DNA from: Lactifluus volemus
Lineage: Eukaryota > Basidiomycota > Agaricomycetes > Russulales > Russulaceae
Direction: 5' to 3'
DNA length: 64,000 bases
Assembly (NCBI GenBank): GCA_022376515.1
Contig: WTXI01000078.1
Span: 89,245 to 153,244, forward strand
Shown one piece after another: positions 10,328 through 21,635 of the stretch. A program made the position numbers and the translations under genes. Position 1 is the first letter of the stretch. Each line of letters starts with the position of its first letter. Under the pieces are notes generated by a model, which searched no databases, was not told the origin of the DNA, and worked only from the letters and a program-made list of their open reading frames with translations.

Positions 10328-12220
10328 TCACGCCGGGCTCAACAAAATGTTGATAAATCCGTTTAACTCGTCAAGGAACCCATGTAGACGGTGGTCTTCA
10401 TGTGTTGCCCGTTGGACGAGAGCAGCAAGCCCAGTGTTAAAGACGGGATTGGTCTGGCTTCCCGCGTTCATGAGGATCACGAGTGTCTCCACGAACACTT
10501 CGTCATTCAGGAGATCATCCGACGGGTTTGAAAGGACACTATGAACAAAAGAGTCGATGCACATGGAGTCGAGTGCGGCGTCATCATTGCGCGAGCTAGA
10601 TATTCTGTGTCCCGACATGTCCAGCACGTCCTTCAGCCAAGCCATTTCCGAAGCCATTTCCGAAGAGTCGAGCAGATTATTACGCAGGATCTGTCTCGCA
10701 AGGATTGCGCAAATGGAGCGAGACATGACACGGATCGCAGGATCACTGTCAGCCCAAAATATCCGCATAAGGTCCATATTTGCAACATTGATCCGCAGGT
10801 CATGTCGTATGGCCACGAATGGCTCAGTGACTTCGGGAATGATAGCTCGGGAGACGTGGTGGATAGTCTTCAAACCCATCAACAGGTGACGCTTGCGCAC
10901 TTCCTCGTCGAGTCCAGCTGTAGCAGATGCACAGCTTCGGAGGAGGCCATAGAGGTGATCGCAAAAACATTTCCTCAGGGAAAAGATGGAAGAGTTCATA
11001 AGTTGGACGACCATATCTCCTGGGACGCTCAGCACGAACTCTTGAACCTCGGTTTCGTCAGCCAGTGCGATCAGCTCAAAAAACCAATCAAGCGCCTTCA
11101 GGTCTACATCCAATGGAGCCTCCCGGGCCCCATTTTTGATACTCTTCCGAAAACCGTCCTTGATACGTTTCCCATGCTTCTCCACAACCTCTTCGAAGAA
11201 TTCGAGGTACGTGACAAGCTTTCGTTGTACAGATGTCCTGATCTCGCCTGTATTAGATCGCACTAGATGGTGATGAACTCGCTTCAGGAACAGGTGAAGG
11301 CATTGCGCTATGACGGAGATGAAAGGGTGCCACATATACCACCAGATGTCGGACATTGGAGTGCCATATGGGCAGTCGTGAGTGAAGCAAGGAAGGATGG
11401 TCAGTATGAGGTACGCCAAAGTAAATACTCCGGCAGTAATCAGGACGGTGTGGGCAATGGTTGAGTTGATCGCAAGAATGAATATCACCAGTCCGGAAAA
11501 AAACATGAACACGGAGGCATGAAGGAGTGCGATGGTCAGCGCAACTGCATGGGGCATGTAGTACTTCTGGCTGCCGAGGAACAAATAAGATCGGACCCGC
11601 GCCTGGTCGCTCTGCGAACTCAACGTTTCGGCGGGTACTTGAATGTATCTGCGTGCCCACTGCTGCATCAATGTCGCGGTTAGAGCCGATCCGATGGCAA
11701 ACACGAGGCTTATCAGCCACAACGCGTTGACCCAGATCATGCGGTGGTCCGGAGAGAATGGTTCCCGGTCCTTCGGCGGCTCGACGGTCATATTGTTTCC
11801 GAATTGGTAAAGTTGCTTTGATATATCCCCGAGAAGATTCACTGTCTCGTCGCCAGAATCAGGGGACAACCTTTTGAGGCTTTCAATGACGAAGGCGCCG
11901 ACAATCACCGAAAAAAGAGCGGTCTTCAAGATTGTCATTGCGACGAACGCTGGAACTGATAGATCAGGACTCACAAACAAAAGAACCCCCTCGGAATCTT
12001 TTTGCCACGCTTGAGCGACACGTTCGTCATATTTTTGAGCCCTAAACATATACTTGGACCACATCTCATTTCTGGACTTTTCGTGGGCTGAGACACAGAA
12101 GTCGTAAGAAGGTGCAACTCTATTCACCGACGGTGACATACTTTCATTGGGCCTAGAGGGTCGTTGGTCAGATTGAGGTGGCTCGTTGAGAGCAATAGAT
12201 TGCGATTCTGGGTCAGACAT
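10328..12220 (-). CDS. DUF6535 membrane protein, paralogue B
   Basis: 630 residues from MSDPESQ. The frame stays open upstream to 12304, but ATG at 12218-12220 matches the start of paralogue A and follows an A/T tract as in A, so it is preferred. Same order of parts as A: signature EMWSKYM, four hydrophobic helices, QQWARRY, then the helical C-terminal region with WADSDPAIRV. It has a small insertion repeating SEMA (SSEMASEMAWL) where A has a single SDMAWL, visible as a 12-nt tandem duplication around 10640-10665. C-terminal end FINILLSPA differs from A. Intact; function unknown. Confidence 0.85.
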   Translation of the reverse strand: MSDPESQSIALNEPPQSDQRPSRPNESMSPSVNRVAPSYDFCVSAHEKSRNEMWSKYMFRAQKYDERVAQAWQKDSEGVLLFVSPDLSVPAFVAMTILKTALFSVIVGAFVIESLKRLSPDSGDETVNLLGDISKQLYQFGNNMTVEPPKDREPFSPDHRMIWVNALWLISLVFAIGSALTATLMQQWARRYIQVPAETLSSQSDQARVRSYLFLGSQKYYMPHAVALTIALLHASVFMFFSGLVIFILAINSTIAHTVLITAGVFTLAYLILTILPCFTHDCPYGTPMSDIWWYMWHPFISVIAQCLHLFLKRVHHHLVRSNTGEIRTSVQRKLVTYLEFFEEVVEKHGKRIKDGFRKSIKNGAREAPLDVDLKALDWFFELIALADETEVQEFVLSVPGDMVVQLMNSSIFSLRKCFCDHLYGLLRSCASATAGLDEEVRKRHLLMGLKTIHHVSRAIIPEVTEPFVAIRHDLRINVANMDLMRIFWADSDPAIRVMSRSICAILARQILRNNLLDSSEMASEMAWLKDVLDMSGHRISSSRNDDAALDSMCIDSFVHSVLSNPSDDLLNDEVFVETLVILMNAGSQTNPVFNTGLAALVQRATHEDHRLHGFLDELNGFINILLSPA

Positions 12221-14564
12221 CTTTTTTTTTCCTTTGCTGTGTAATGTTAGCGAGGGGTGTCGATAGCAGACGTGGTGGAATGATAGTGGAGCTCGTGTCA
12301 ACACTATGGGACTATTAACAAGGTGTGTAACAGGTTACTTTCAGCCCTCAGCCCTAGGCCCTAGGCCCTAGGAAGTAGGAACCCACCATGCCGTAATCAA
12401 AAAAAAGTTGGCCTCGAGGAAATCATGATGACCTCGGCTCGCTCACGGTCAGTTATTTGTGCAAAAACTTGAAATCATACGACATTCGAGCATGTCTTCG
12501 TTTCTCCACTCCACACCCTGAATATACAAAGCCAACCTACACATGTGCAAGAACTAGACTTTTCATCGGCTTGTGTCTGTCTAGCCAACTCCCCAGCCGC
12601 GTTGTACCAGTGTTTCACTTGATACAGTCTCCTGGATAATAGCCAGTGTTCACGGGGGCTATGTTATAGTAAGCCGATTCTGCGGAAGAGTTTCCTTACA
12701 GCTGGCTCACTCATCTCGATCCGCACTAGCGCAAACAGGGTTCCAGAAAGACTGTCCCCCAGCTGATTCGAGAATACACATCCTTGTCGTGCTCGAGGTT
12801 CTTTCTACATGTGCTTGTGTGTCATCGCCTTTGATTAACGCCATAGTTTGGGTGGTATGTATTCTGCATAGATGGGCCCTGAGATATACTCTTTGACCAG
12901 CCCAGTCATTAACAAGTGTGCTCTTCTACCGCCCAGTGCCCATCCAATGTCCATCACCATCGGCTTTTTTTATATATCTAAGTGCGTGATAAAGGTCTGC
13001 AGTTGTCTGAGTCATCGCTCGACTCGGATATGGCCGAGGTGTACGACAAATCTTTGTCCAGGTGCTGAGATCGGCCTTGCATGAAAGTAGTATGCCATGT
13101 CGAACCCTTGGATCGGAGGTCAACGGGACAAATACACCTCGCCTTGGTTTGCCCGGTGTAAGGCTTCTCTCATTCTGTCATTTACCATGAGGTCCGAGGG
13201 CTCCCGATCAGTTCCGTGCGCGTACGGTCCCGGTCCGCAATTCGTGGTCTCCTGCCCATCAAGCATTTGGGTCAGTGCACAACCCATTTGCTGCCCCTCC
13301 ATCCTCAAATTGCATAGGAATGGGATTATCCATGTGCTGCGCAGTGATAGGGTGTGTTGTCCCAAGTGAAGGTGTAACCAGGAGGGCAGTTGACAGCGGT
13401 GCTTTATTGACGAGGCGTTGAACATTGAACAGTAACAACACCTAGAGGCAGACTGAGCGGTGAGGAGTGATCTTCAAGGCATAAGTCGAGTGCGGCAATG
13501 ACAAGCCCTGTCGAGGCGCCGAGACTGTGAGACGAAGTGATGTAGATCGTGACAAGACAAGACTCAGGCTTTAGAGACGAACACGACGAAATAGAACGAG
13601 AAAACTAAGTGGATTGTAGCGACTTCCGCCGCTTTCAAGTTCTTAGTACATTCACCGAGTATAAATACATTTTTCGTAAGCAAGCTATGCTGTGATCGTG
13701 TCGAGAACTGGTGCGATGGTAAAGCTACGAATCTACTGGATACGAGGTATACCGGTCATAAGGTAAATGAGAGTGTTGGAGATGAGATAGGCAGACGAGA
13801 AGGAGACAAAGAGGATGAAACGCGAGACTGGAAGTAAGACGTAACGCCAAGAATATCAGGGAAGGCGCTCTTGGCACACGTACCCGCGGCGCAGCTCGCC
13901 TGCGAACCCTTCCGCATCGTCTCCGCAGGCGTCATGGTATGTTTGTGCGTCTCTCAAGAGGAAGAAGAATGAAAAATGAAGTCTCCAGACGCGTCGCGAG
14001 GCGCAGCACCCGGTCCAGGGCTGAAGAAAAACAAAGGAAAAGCATAGGTGAAAGGAAAATACAGTACCCGAGCGAATAAAAGCAGATGCGAGGCGACCTA
14101 AAACCAAATAGGAAACCGAGAGGCGCGAGTGAGAGGGACTATGCCCGATGTGTGAAAGCGTCGTGGCGGAGGTAACATTGTGACGCACGCGAGGGGAGCG
14201 TGGCCGGTGATACAGGAGATCGCAAGAGAAGGCGATGAGGATAGAAGAGGAGAGGTGGAATGAGGCAGAAGGGCGAAAGGGATAAGGCGCCGCGAGCTCG
14301 GGCGAAAATTTTACGGGGACAGCGACAAGACTGTCTTTAAAGGAGCGTCGGTGTCGAAGGAGAATGAGAAAGTGGGACTCGGAGGGAGCGTGACGTTCAT
14401 TCCCGAGATCGCGGGCTTCCCTTGCCGTATTATTTCATGGTATCCTGTTTCCTTGCACAGGGGAAGGTCCTGTGTGCCTGTAAACTACTCAATATATGAT
14501 AGAGTTATAATTGCTAGAATCTTACCTTTTCATTTATGCCTTCCGATGACCACCTTTTTCTGGC
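12221..14564. other. intergenic between DUF6535 B and C
   Basis: About 2.3 kb: the duplicated 5' flank of B up to about 12560, then sequence in which I recognise no gene. Frames at 12872-13425 and 13856-14188 are short and resemble nothing. 14440-14600 is homologous to 17180-17342 (shared 3' flank and end of paralogues C and D). Confidence 0.4.
12342..12373. repeat. short tandem repeat, CCCTAGG x3
   Basis: CCCTAGGCCCTAGGCCCTAGG follows CAGCCCTCAG. It resembles, but is not, the TTAGGG/CCCTAA telomere unit. It sits in the duplicated 5' flank of paralogue B and is absent at the matching place upstream of A. Confidence 0.8.
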
Positions 14565-16466
14565 TCAGGCGGTCGTGGTCGTGAATTGCAATTCTTGGAC
14601 GGTTTCAGGGAAAACGTCTTTAGCGATCTTGCGTAACTTTTCAACTATCTCATGTCGATTGGGGTCCGGTTCATCCGCTTGTTCACTGAAGCCAGATATC
14701 CAGTCCTCGAAAGTTTCTTTACGGAGGGCGATCTGGCTTCCTGAGCTCTTGAGAGTTACGAATGTTTCCACGAGCAAGATAGCTTGATCGATTGGAAGAT
14801 CATTCGTTTGATGTAATAGGGAGCCACGAACAAACGAGTCGATGTTAATGGAGTCGACCTTTGCGGGGTTATCGATCGAGGTGTATATTGTGTTTGATGG
14901 CTTGCCCAACACCTCCCCTAGCCAAACCAGCTCCGAAGGTGTGAGCGGATATTTATGCAGGAAGTGTCCCGCAAGCAATGCGCAAATGGAGCGAGAGGTG
15001 ACACGGATCGCAGGGTCACTATCAGCCCAGAGTGTCCGCATAAGGCCTACGTTTGCAAAGTTGATCCGAAAATCGTTTAGTACGTGCGCGAATGGCGTAA
15101 TTCCATGAGGGTTGATGGAGGCCCTCGCAGCGTGGTGGACGACCTTCAAGCATATCAAGAGGCGTCTCTTGCGCACTCTCTCGTCGAATCTAGCTGTGGC
15201 AAACGCAGAGCTTCGTAGGAGGGCGTAGAGGTGATCACGGAAATGAACATTTTTTGTTACGAGTGAGGCGTTCATGAGCCATATGACCATTTCTCCTGGG
15301 ATTCCCGCCATGAATTTTTGAATTTTGCTTTTGTCAGCCAGTGCGGGAAGTGTGAAGAGCCAACAAAGCGCTTCAACGTCTACAACTGACGGAGCTTGCA
15401 GGGCTCCTTTGATGATACTCCTCCGAAAACCGTCCTTGAGGCGCTCCGCATGTTTCTCCACCAAGTCTTGAAAGAAGTAGTTCCACTCGACGAGTTTTCG
15501 TTGTCTGAATGATGTGACTTCGCCTGAATTAGATGGCACCACGCAGCCATGAACTTGTTTCAGGAGCCAGTGAAGGCAAAACGCTGTGGAGGAGAGGGAA
15601 GCGTGCCATGAAAACCACCAAATATTGGACATTGGGGTGCGATATGGGCAATCGTGAGCGAAGCAAGGAAGGATGGTGAGCGTGAAGTACGCCAGGGCAA
15701 ACAGTCCGACGGAAACGGAGACGGCGATGGCCACTGTGTTGTTGATTGAGAAGAAGAATATCACCAAGCCGACAAAGAACATGAACAGAGAGCAGTGAAG
15801 GAGTGTTGGGGTCATCTCAACTGCATGGAGCATGTAGTACTTCTGGGTGCCGAGGAACAAATACGAACGGACCCGGGCCTGGTCTTTCTGCAAGCTCGGC
15901 ATTTCGGGTAGCTGAATGTATCTGCGTGCCCACTGCTGGGTCAAAGTCGCGGAGAGAGCCGATGCGAGGCTAAGCACGAGGCTTAGCAACCACATCGTGT
16001 TGACGCAGACCATGCGCGTGGAGGGAGAGAATGACGGGTTCTCTGCCCGCTGGGTGAGGGTCCCGTTTGCTGAGCCGGTCAGTTGCTGTGATATCTGCCT
16101 GAGAATAACGTTTGTTTCGTCGCTGGGAGCTGGGGATAACGTTTTGTAGCTTTCAATGATGAAGGCCCCGACGATTACGGAGAAGAGACCAGTCTTCAAT
16201 TTGTCATTTGTGGTGAAGACTGGAACTGATAGATCGGGGCTCACAAAGACGAGAACTCCAGTTGAATCATCCTTCCACGCGTCTGCAACGCGTTTATCGT
16301 ATTCTCTAGCCTCAATCATATACTTGGACCACATCTCATTTCCCAAATCTTCATTGGCTGTGGCGGCAGTCGTAAGATGGTGCAAGTCTCTCTGTTCACC
16401 GATAAAGACGTACTCTCGATGGCTTAGAGCTTTCATGGTCGTATTGGAGTGATGGCTATCAGACAT
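14565..16466 (-). CDS. DUF6535 membrane protein, paralogue C
   Basis: 633 residues from MSDSHHS (ATG at 16464-16466; the frame is open to 16508, but this ATG aligns with the other paralogues). It carries signature GNEMWSKYM, WKDDSTGVLVF, the DUF6535 helices, QQWARRYIQLP, and C-terminal WADSDPAIRV. Just before the signature it reads HHLTT where A and B read APSYDF from the same nucleotides in another frame. It is closer to D, E and F than to A and B (for example ESYKTLSP and FFFSINNTVAI). Its C-terminus ends ELQFTTTTA. Intact; function unknown. Confidence 0.85.
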   Translation of the reverse strand: MSDSHHSNTTMKALSHREYVFIGEQRDLHHLTTAATANEDLGNEMWSKYMIEAREYDKRVADAWKDDSTGVLVFVSPDLSVPVFTTNDKLKTGLFSVIVGAFIIESYKTLSPAPSDETNVILRQISQQLTGSANGTLTQRAENPSFSPSTRMVCVNTMWLLSLVLSLASALSATLTQQWARRYIQLPEMPSLQKDQARVRSYLFLGTQKYYMLHAVEMTPTLLHCSLFMFFVGLVIFFFSINNTVAIAVSVSVGLFALAYFTLTILPCFAHDCPYRTPMSNIWWFSWHASLSSTAFCLHWLLKQVHGCVVPSNSGEVTSFRQRKLVEWNYFFQDLVEKHAERLKDGFRRSIIKGALQAPSVVDVEALCWLFTLPALADKSKIQKFMAGIPGEMVIWLMNASLVTKNVHFRDHLYALLRSSAFATARFDERVRKRRLLICLKVVHHAARASINPHGITPFAHVLNDFRINFANVGLMRTLWADSDPAIRVTSRSICALLAGHFLHKYPLTPSELVWLGEVLGKPSNTIYTSIDNPAKVDSINIDSFVRGSLLHQTNDLPIDQAILLVETFVTLKSSGSQIALRKETFEDWISGFSEQADEPDPNRHEIVEKLRKIAKDVFPETVQELQFTTTTA

Positions 16467-17304
16467 CTTTATTTTCCTGCTCGCTGGTGACGAGGAATAT
16501 GATAGCAATCGTGGCAGAACGAGGGTCTACCCATGCGCAGAACTCATGGTTTGGAACGTGTAAAACATATACAAACAACACGAGGACATCACGCTAATCA
16601 ATAGAAGGGATAACCGTGACACCACCGGGACCGTCACTCTGTTTGTTGTGCGCAACAGAAGACGTAAATGTGAGGGCGACCGGATGGGGCAGCTCCATCG
16701 ATGGGTCGCACATACTCAATTGCCTTAGAGAGGTAGTCAGTAATTCCGGATCGGATCACATCAAAACCTTGTCACAGTGGCGCAGATTGAATCCTTTCTC
16801 GATAGTTCTCCGAGACAGGATGATCGAATGATCGAGATGATCCCCAAGTGGGCGCAAATCCGTTGAAGGAGCAGGCGCTGCCCGGATGAAACGCGTGTCT
16901 GTGCATATCTCAGCGTCGGGTAACTCCGCTACGCTTCCACGCCTGTCAACCTGCCCCCACTGTACACCGACGAGGTCAACTCATGCGAACGTCGGGAAGT
17001 ACACCGCAATTGTCGCACTCCACGAGTCGGCTCACGTCAAACATGCCCTGAATTGTCATACAGTATCTTCCATCTGTCACTTAGCTTTGCATCTGCATTA
17101 ATTTTCAGAATTTGCGATATTACAATGCGTACATCCCATAGGTAATCCTCTTCGAGGTCCATTTTGTATCATACTCATACATGGTATCCTGTTCCTTCAG
17201 CACAGAGAAAGGTACCTGTGAACCGCTCAATAACGTAATAAGGTAATTGTTAGCAGGACCTTACGTTTTCCATTGTCTATGTCAATTTTTTTGTTTGCGT
17301 CGGC
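16467..17304. other. intergenic between DUF6535 C and pseudogene D
   Basis: No gene recognised. 17180-17304 is the 3' flank shared with paralogue C (starts ATGGTATCCTGTT in both). Confidence 0.4.
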
Positions 17305-19225
17305 TCAAATGATCGTAATCGTTAATTGTAGTTCTTGGACGGTGTCAGGGAAAACGTCTTCAGCAATCCTGCGTAAATTTCCAACTATCTCCCGGCGATG
17401 GCGGATGCCCTGTTCTTCGCCCGTTCAATGAAGCCAGATATCCAGTCCTCGAAAGTGTCTCTATGGACGGTGCTCTGGCTTCCTCCGCTCTTGAGAATTG
17501 CAAGTGTTTCCACGAACAAGGTAGCTATCTTGATGGAAGTTCATTCGTCTGGAATGAGAGGGCACCATAAACAAACGAGTCGATGTTCATGGAGTCGACC
17601 GGGGGGGTCACTGAGTGAACTGAATATTGTGTGTGACGACTGCCCATCACTTCCTGTAGCCAAGCCAGCTCCGAATCCATGAGCGGATATTTGCGCAAGA
17701 AGTGTCTCGCAAGCAATGCACAAATGGAGCGCGCAATGACACGAATCGCAGGGTCATTGTCAGCCCAAAGTACTCGCATAAGGCCTATTTTTGCAAAGTT
17801 GGTCCGCAAGTCATTTAGTACGCCCACGGATGGCGTGATTCCATTGGGGATGGGGACGGAAGCTCTGGCAACATGGTGGATGGCGTTCAAGCATGTCAAG
17901 AGCGACTCCTGCGTACTTTCTCGTCGAGTCCAGCTGCAGGCGACTCACAGCTTCGTAGAAGAGTGTGGAGTTGATCACGGAAATGAACATGTCTGTGTCC
18001 GACGGAAGAGTTCATAAGCAGAACGACTGTATCTCCAGGGATGCCCGCCACGAAACTTTGAACCTTCTTTCTTTCGGCCAGCGCGGGAAGCTCTAACATC
18101 CAAGTGAGCGCGTTGAGGTCCACACCCACTGGCGCGTCCAAGGCCCCCTGGACAACGCTCTTCGGGAATCCATCCTTGAGGCGCTTCCCATGCTTACTGA
18201 GAGCATCCTCGGAAATGTCCAACCATTGGATGAGCTTGCGCTGTTTTAAAGTCCTGATTTCGCCGAGATTAGATGGCACCAGCAAATTATGTAATCGCTT
18301 CAGGAGAAAACTTCGGATGAACGCTTCGAAGGAGAGGAGAGAGTGCCATATATACCAGCAAATGCTGGAGATCGGGGTACGGTATGGGCAGTTGAGACGG
18401 AAGCAAGAAAGGATGGTCAGGGCAAAGTACACCAGACCGAAGAGTCCGACGGAAATTGACAAGACGATGGCAACCGTCTGGTGGGACGCGAAGATTAATA
18501 TCGTCAGGCCTGCGAAAAACAAGAACACGGAGAGGTGGAGGAGTGTTGGGATCATCTCGACTGCATGGTCCATGTAGTACTTCTGGATTCCAAGGAAAAA
18601 TATGAACGAACGCGGGCACGTTGGACCTGCCCGCTCGGTATTTGGGGAATTTGAATGTATCTTCGCGCCCATTCTTGCATCAATGTCGCCGATAGGGCAG
18701 CACAGATGCTGAGCACAAGGCTCAGCAGCCACATGCAGTTGACCAGAATAATGGATGTAGTAGGTGATGACGGTGAAAAGGCCACTGGTTGGACGAATTC
18801 GTTACTGGCGAGACCCGCGAGTTGCTGTGAGATCTGTCCGAGAAGGAACGTCGTTTTGTCACCGGCTTCCGGGGATAACTTTTTGTAGCCTTCAATGACG
18901 AAGGCTCCGACGGTTGCAGAGAACAGGCCGGCCTTTTGAACTTGTTAATACGACGATTGTATAAGATCAGTGGATCAGGACGTACAAATATAAGGACACC
19001 GTTAGCGTCATCTCTCCAACCATCGGAAATACGTTGATCGTGCTTTTCGGCTTCCACCATGTATGCGGACCACATCTTGGTCACTGAATCTTCATGGACA
19101 TGGGCCGTGACCGAAGGGATCGTCTGTCGGTGAAGCATTGCTGGTTTCCGACGACGTTCGTTTGGGGCAGAGCCTTCGGGAACGAGTTTAAGCAGCTCGC
19201 TTGGTTGAGTATGCGACACAGACAT
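17305..19225 (-). pseudogene. DUF6535 paralogue D, frameshifted
   Basis: A full-length DUF6535 copy spread over several frames. It starts MSVSHTQ at 19225. The frame shifts after FVRPDP (near 18950), continues as AGLFSATVGAFVIEGYKKL in a second frame to about 18590, shifts to a third frame (GIQKYYMDHAVEM to EKVRRSR near 17905), and again to the frame reading CLNAIHHVARAS to about 17525. The last part ends ELQLTITII at TGA 17305-17307, matching the end of C. At least four small indels separate these pieces, while the amino-acid similarity to C, E and F stays high across each. It is a recent pseudogene unless several sequencing errors are involved. Confidence 0.85.
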
Positions 19226-21635
19226 CTCCTTGACTTGCTGGGTCGAAGCTAGGCAGAGAGGGGATGAGCGGGCTCACTTAGACGAGTATCGTCGGAGCCG
19301 TTTTATGTTCGTATTTGAACCCACTTGTCTCCGTGGCATTAAACTTCTCGGCCTCGAGGCTGATGTTGCGGCTTTCGAAACCTTCTGACTGCCGTCAAGC
19401 AAACTGTTGATTTGGAACGATCTATAGCTACTGATTACGTCGCAATGTAATATAAGCCTGAAAAAAGTTGCCAGAGTCCTGACGCAGTATAGCTGTAGTC
19501 ATGCAATTTGGTTAGTCAAAAAAACGGTGTGGGGCGGAAGAGGGCTGGAAGAGTAGATATGAGGGACGCTGTGAACATGTGAACACGAGAAAACCTGCAG
19601 GTGATTGAAGCGCGACGCGTGCATTGTCGCGGAGTAGAAGATCCGCAATTTGCCGTTACGTCGACACCTCATGGGGTGTCAAATTGAGATACTCCGACTT
19701 CAGAGTTGATAAGATCTAACGCTGGGAGAGCTCTATAACAGGTTTCCAAGCGTGCCGGATTATGATTGGGTCACATGCCTTCATAGCGGGTGGCAGGAAT
19801 GCAGGGCTCGGGAACAATTATGATTGAATTGATAAAATTTCTAATGAGACCGTTATGACCAGGTCACCAACAGACGAAGTCGTCCCTCCCATAGAGCCAT
19901 GGGGGGCATGTTATTCAGAGTTTCTTTACCATTCGTGACACCGGAAATCAAGTTGGTGCTGGTCTAAACGATTTAATACGCCTTCTGAAACTTCCAACTA
20001 ACTCGACAGCTCCCGGCCGGCATGGCTACCTTCCTGATGAATGAGATGCAGCTCAAAACAGCGAGGCCCGAAAGACAAACCTATCATGACTGTGCCTCCG
20101 AGTCATCGGAGATGAAGTGTTCGACCTGGGGGGCGACACAGTGCTTCGGGCCGTGCCAAACTGCGGGCTTGACAATCGGTGCTAGTTGGTGACATAATCT
20201 CGGCTGAAGGCAGGCACAATGATCACGCGATCACGGGTTGGCTCAGTATCCCAATACTGGTGTCGTATGTACAGGACGGGTGGAAGCCGCTGAGGATACA
20301 GTCAAGGGGGCTCGCAGGACTGGTAATACGAGTTGTGGAGTATGTGAAGGTGATTTAGAAGCCCTGAGGCCTGAGTTGTGTGAAAGGGAGCGCCGGCGTG
20401 ATCGTGATCATATGGAGACGGTTCAAGTTATAGAGTCCTTCACCAGCCATTGGCATATATGATCTGTCGGCGGCGCTCCGTGTGATCCGCATGTGGCGGT
20501 TTCAGGCAATTCCGCGTCGTGTAAAACACGTGTCACAGTTGGAATGAATGAGGGCAAACACCGTATGGTGGAGGTATAATTGAAGTCGTGATCGCGCTCC
20601 GAGTCAGGTTGATATTTTTAATAAATTTTGAAGATCAGTTGAATTGTCATGATGCGTATCGTAAGATAGCCCACGGAACAACAGCTGATTCATTTCGAGT
20701 CGGAATTATTTCATGCAAGTGTGCTCATCTTCAAAGTCATTCAAGTTTTGATTAGATGTTGCTCCGGAGCGCACCATATCATGACGGAACACCGAGAAAT
20801 TTCCGTCAAGAAGTCACCCACCTGATTTAGTTGTAGTTGGGGTGTTGAGGACTCGGACAGTCGATCAGTTGTGCATTTGCTTCAACTCAGACCACCAGAG
20901 GCAAAACCTTTATGGGATGTATTCGTTCAGCGGCAAGAATTGAATCGATTCTTCTCCTCAGGCCGCCAAATCTGGGATCCGCTGAACACGACCACTAACA
21001 AAACCTGAGATCTGGGATCCTGTGCCCAGACAACAAACCTAGATCACACCTAGATCACAGAATGGTGGGTGCGGCGGATGCCAGTGGAGAACGAAGGAGA
21101 GTAGGGCATTGAGGTCGGCACCAGCACTCTGCCAGACGATTATTGTATCTGGCTGGCTGTTTGCACGCGTTAACACGGCGTACGGTAACTGCTGGAGACC
21201 GACAACGCGTGCAACACCAGGGGAAGAGTGTGGGTGATAACCTCATGGTGGACACGATAAACTTAATAACTTAGTAGAACAACGTTGACTCTGGCAGGTC
21301 GCAGATCAGCACTGCAGTTTAGCGGACAAAAGAACCGACGGCATCGCAAGCGAGTCGAACAGCATCCTCGGCGCATGCCGTGAAAGAGTCTGTACGCGCC
21401 CCCGTATGGGGCATGGGAATACTAGTACATCGAATCCCGTAACTACTTATGGAAGCTGTTTAGCGCGGACACCAAGGTCATTGCGGGAACCAGGGAGTGT
21501 ATGAAATTAAAAGGAGTCAGAGGCGAGATGGTATTAATGAAGGGGGGAACCAGTGCAGCACTGCACTAGGTGAGGCGTAAATGGCCAAGTTGGCGTCACC
21601 AACCAGTGGGCACACGTTGGTGGCGTGCCGATAGT
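19226..21635. other. intergenic, no gene recognised
   Basis: About 2.4 kb. A stretch at 20930-21075 (GTATTCGTTCAGCGGCAA and CAGAATGGTGGGTGCGGC) resembles 29100-29195 upstream of paralogue F (CCGTTCAGCGGCAA, CAGCATGGTGGGCGCAG). It is therefore an old flank remnant of the same family. No coding feature seen. Confidence 0.4.

Noticed and set aside
17305..19225. Multi-exon functional DUF6535 gene
   Set aside because: The frame changes are not flanked by GT..AG pairs of suitable length, and the paralogues are uninterrupted at those points.
19226..21635. LTR retrotransposon or DNA transposon in the large gap
   Set aside because: No terminal repeats, primer-binding site or transposase/RT motif could be seen by eye; only short flank remnants of the DUF6535 family.
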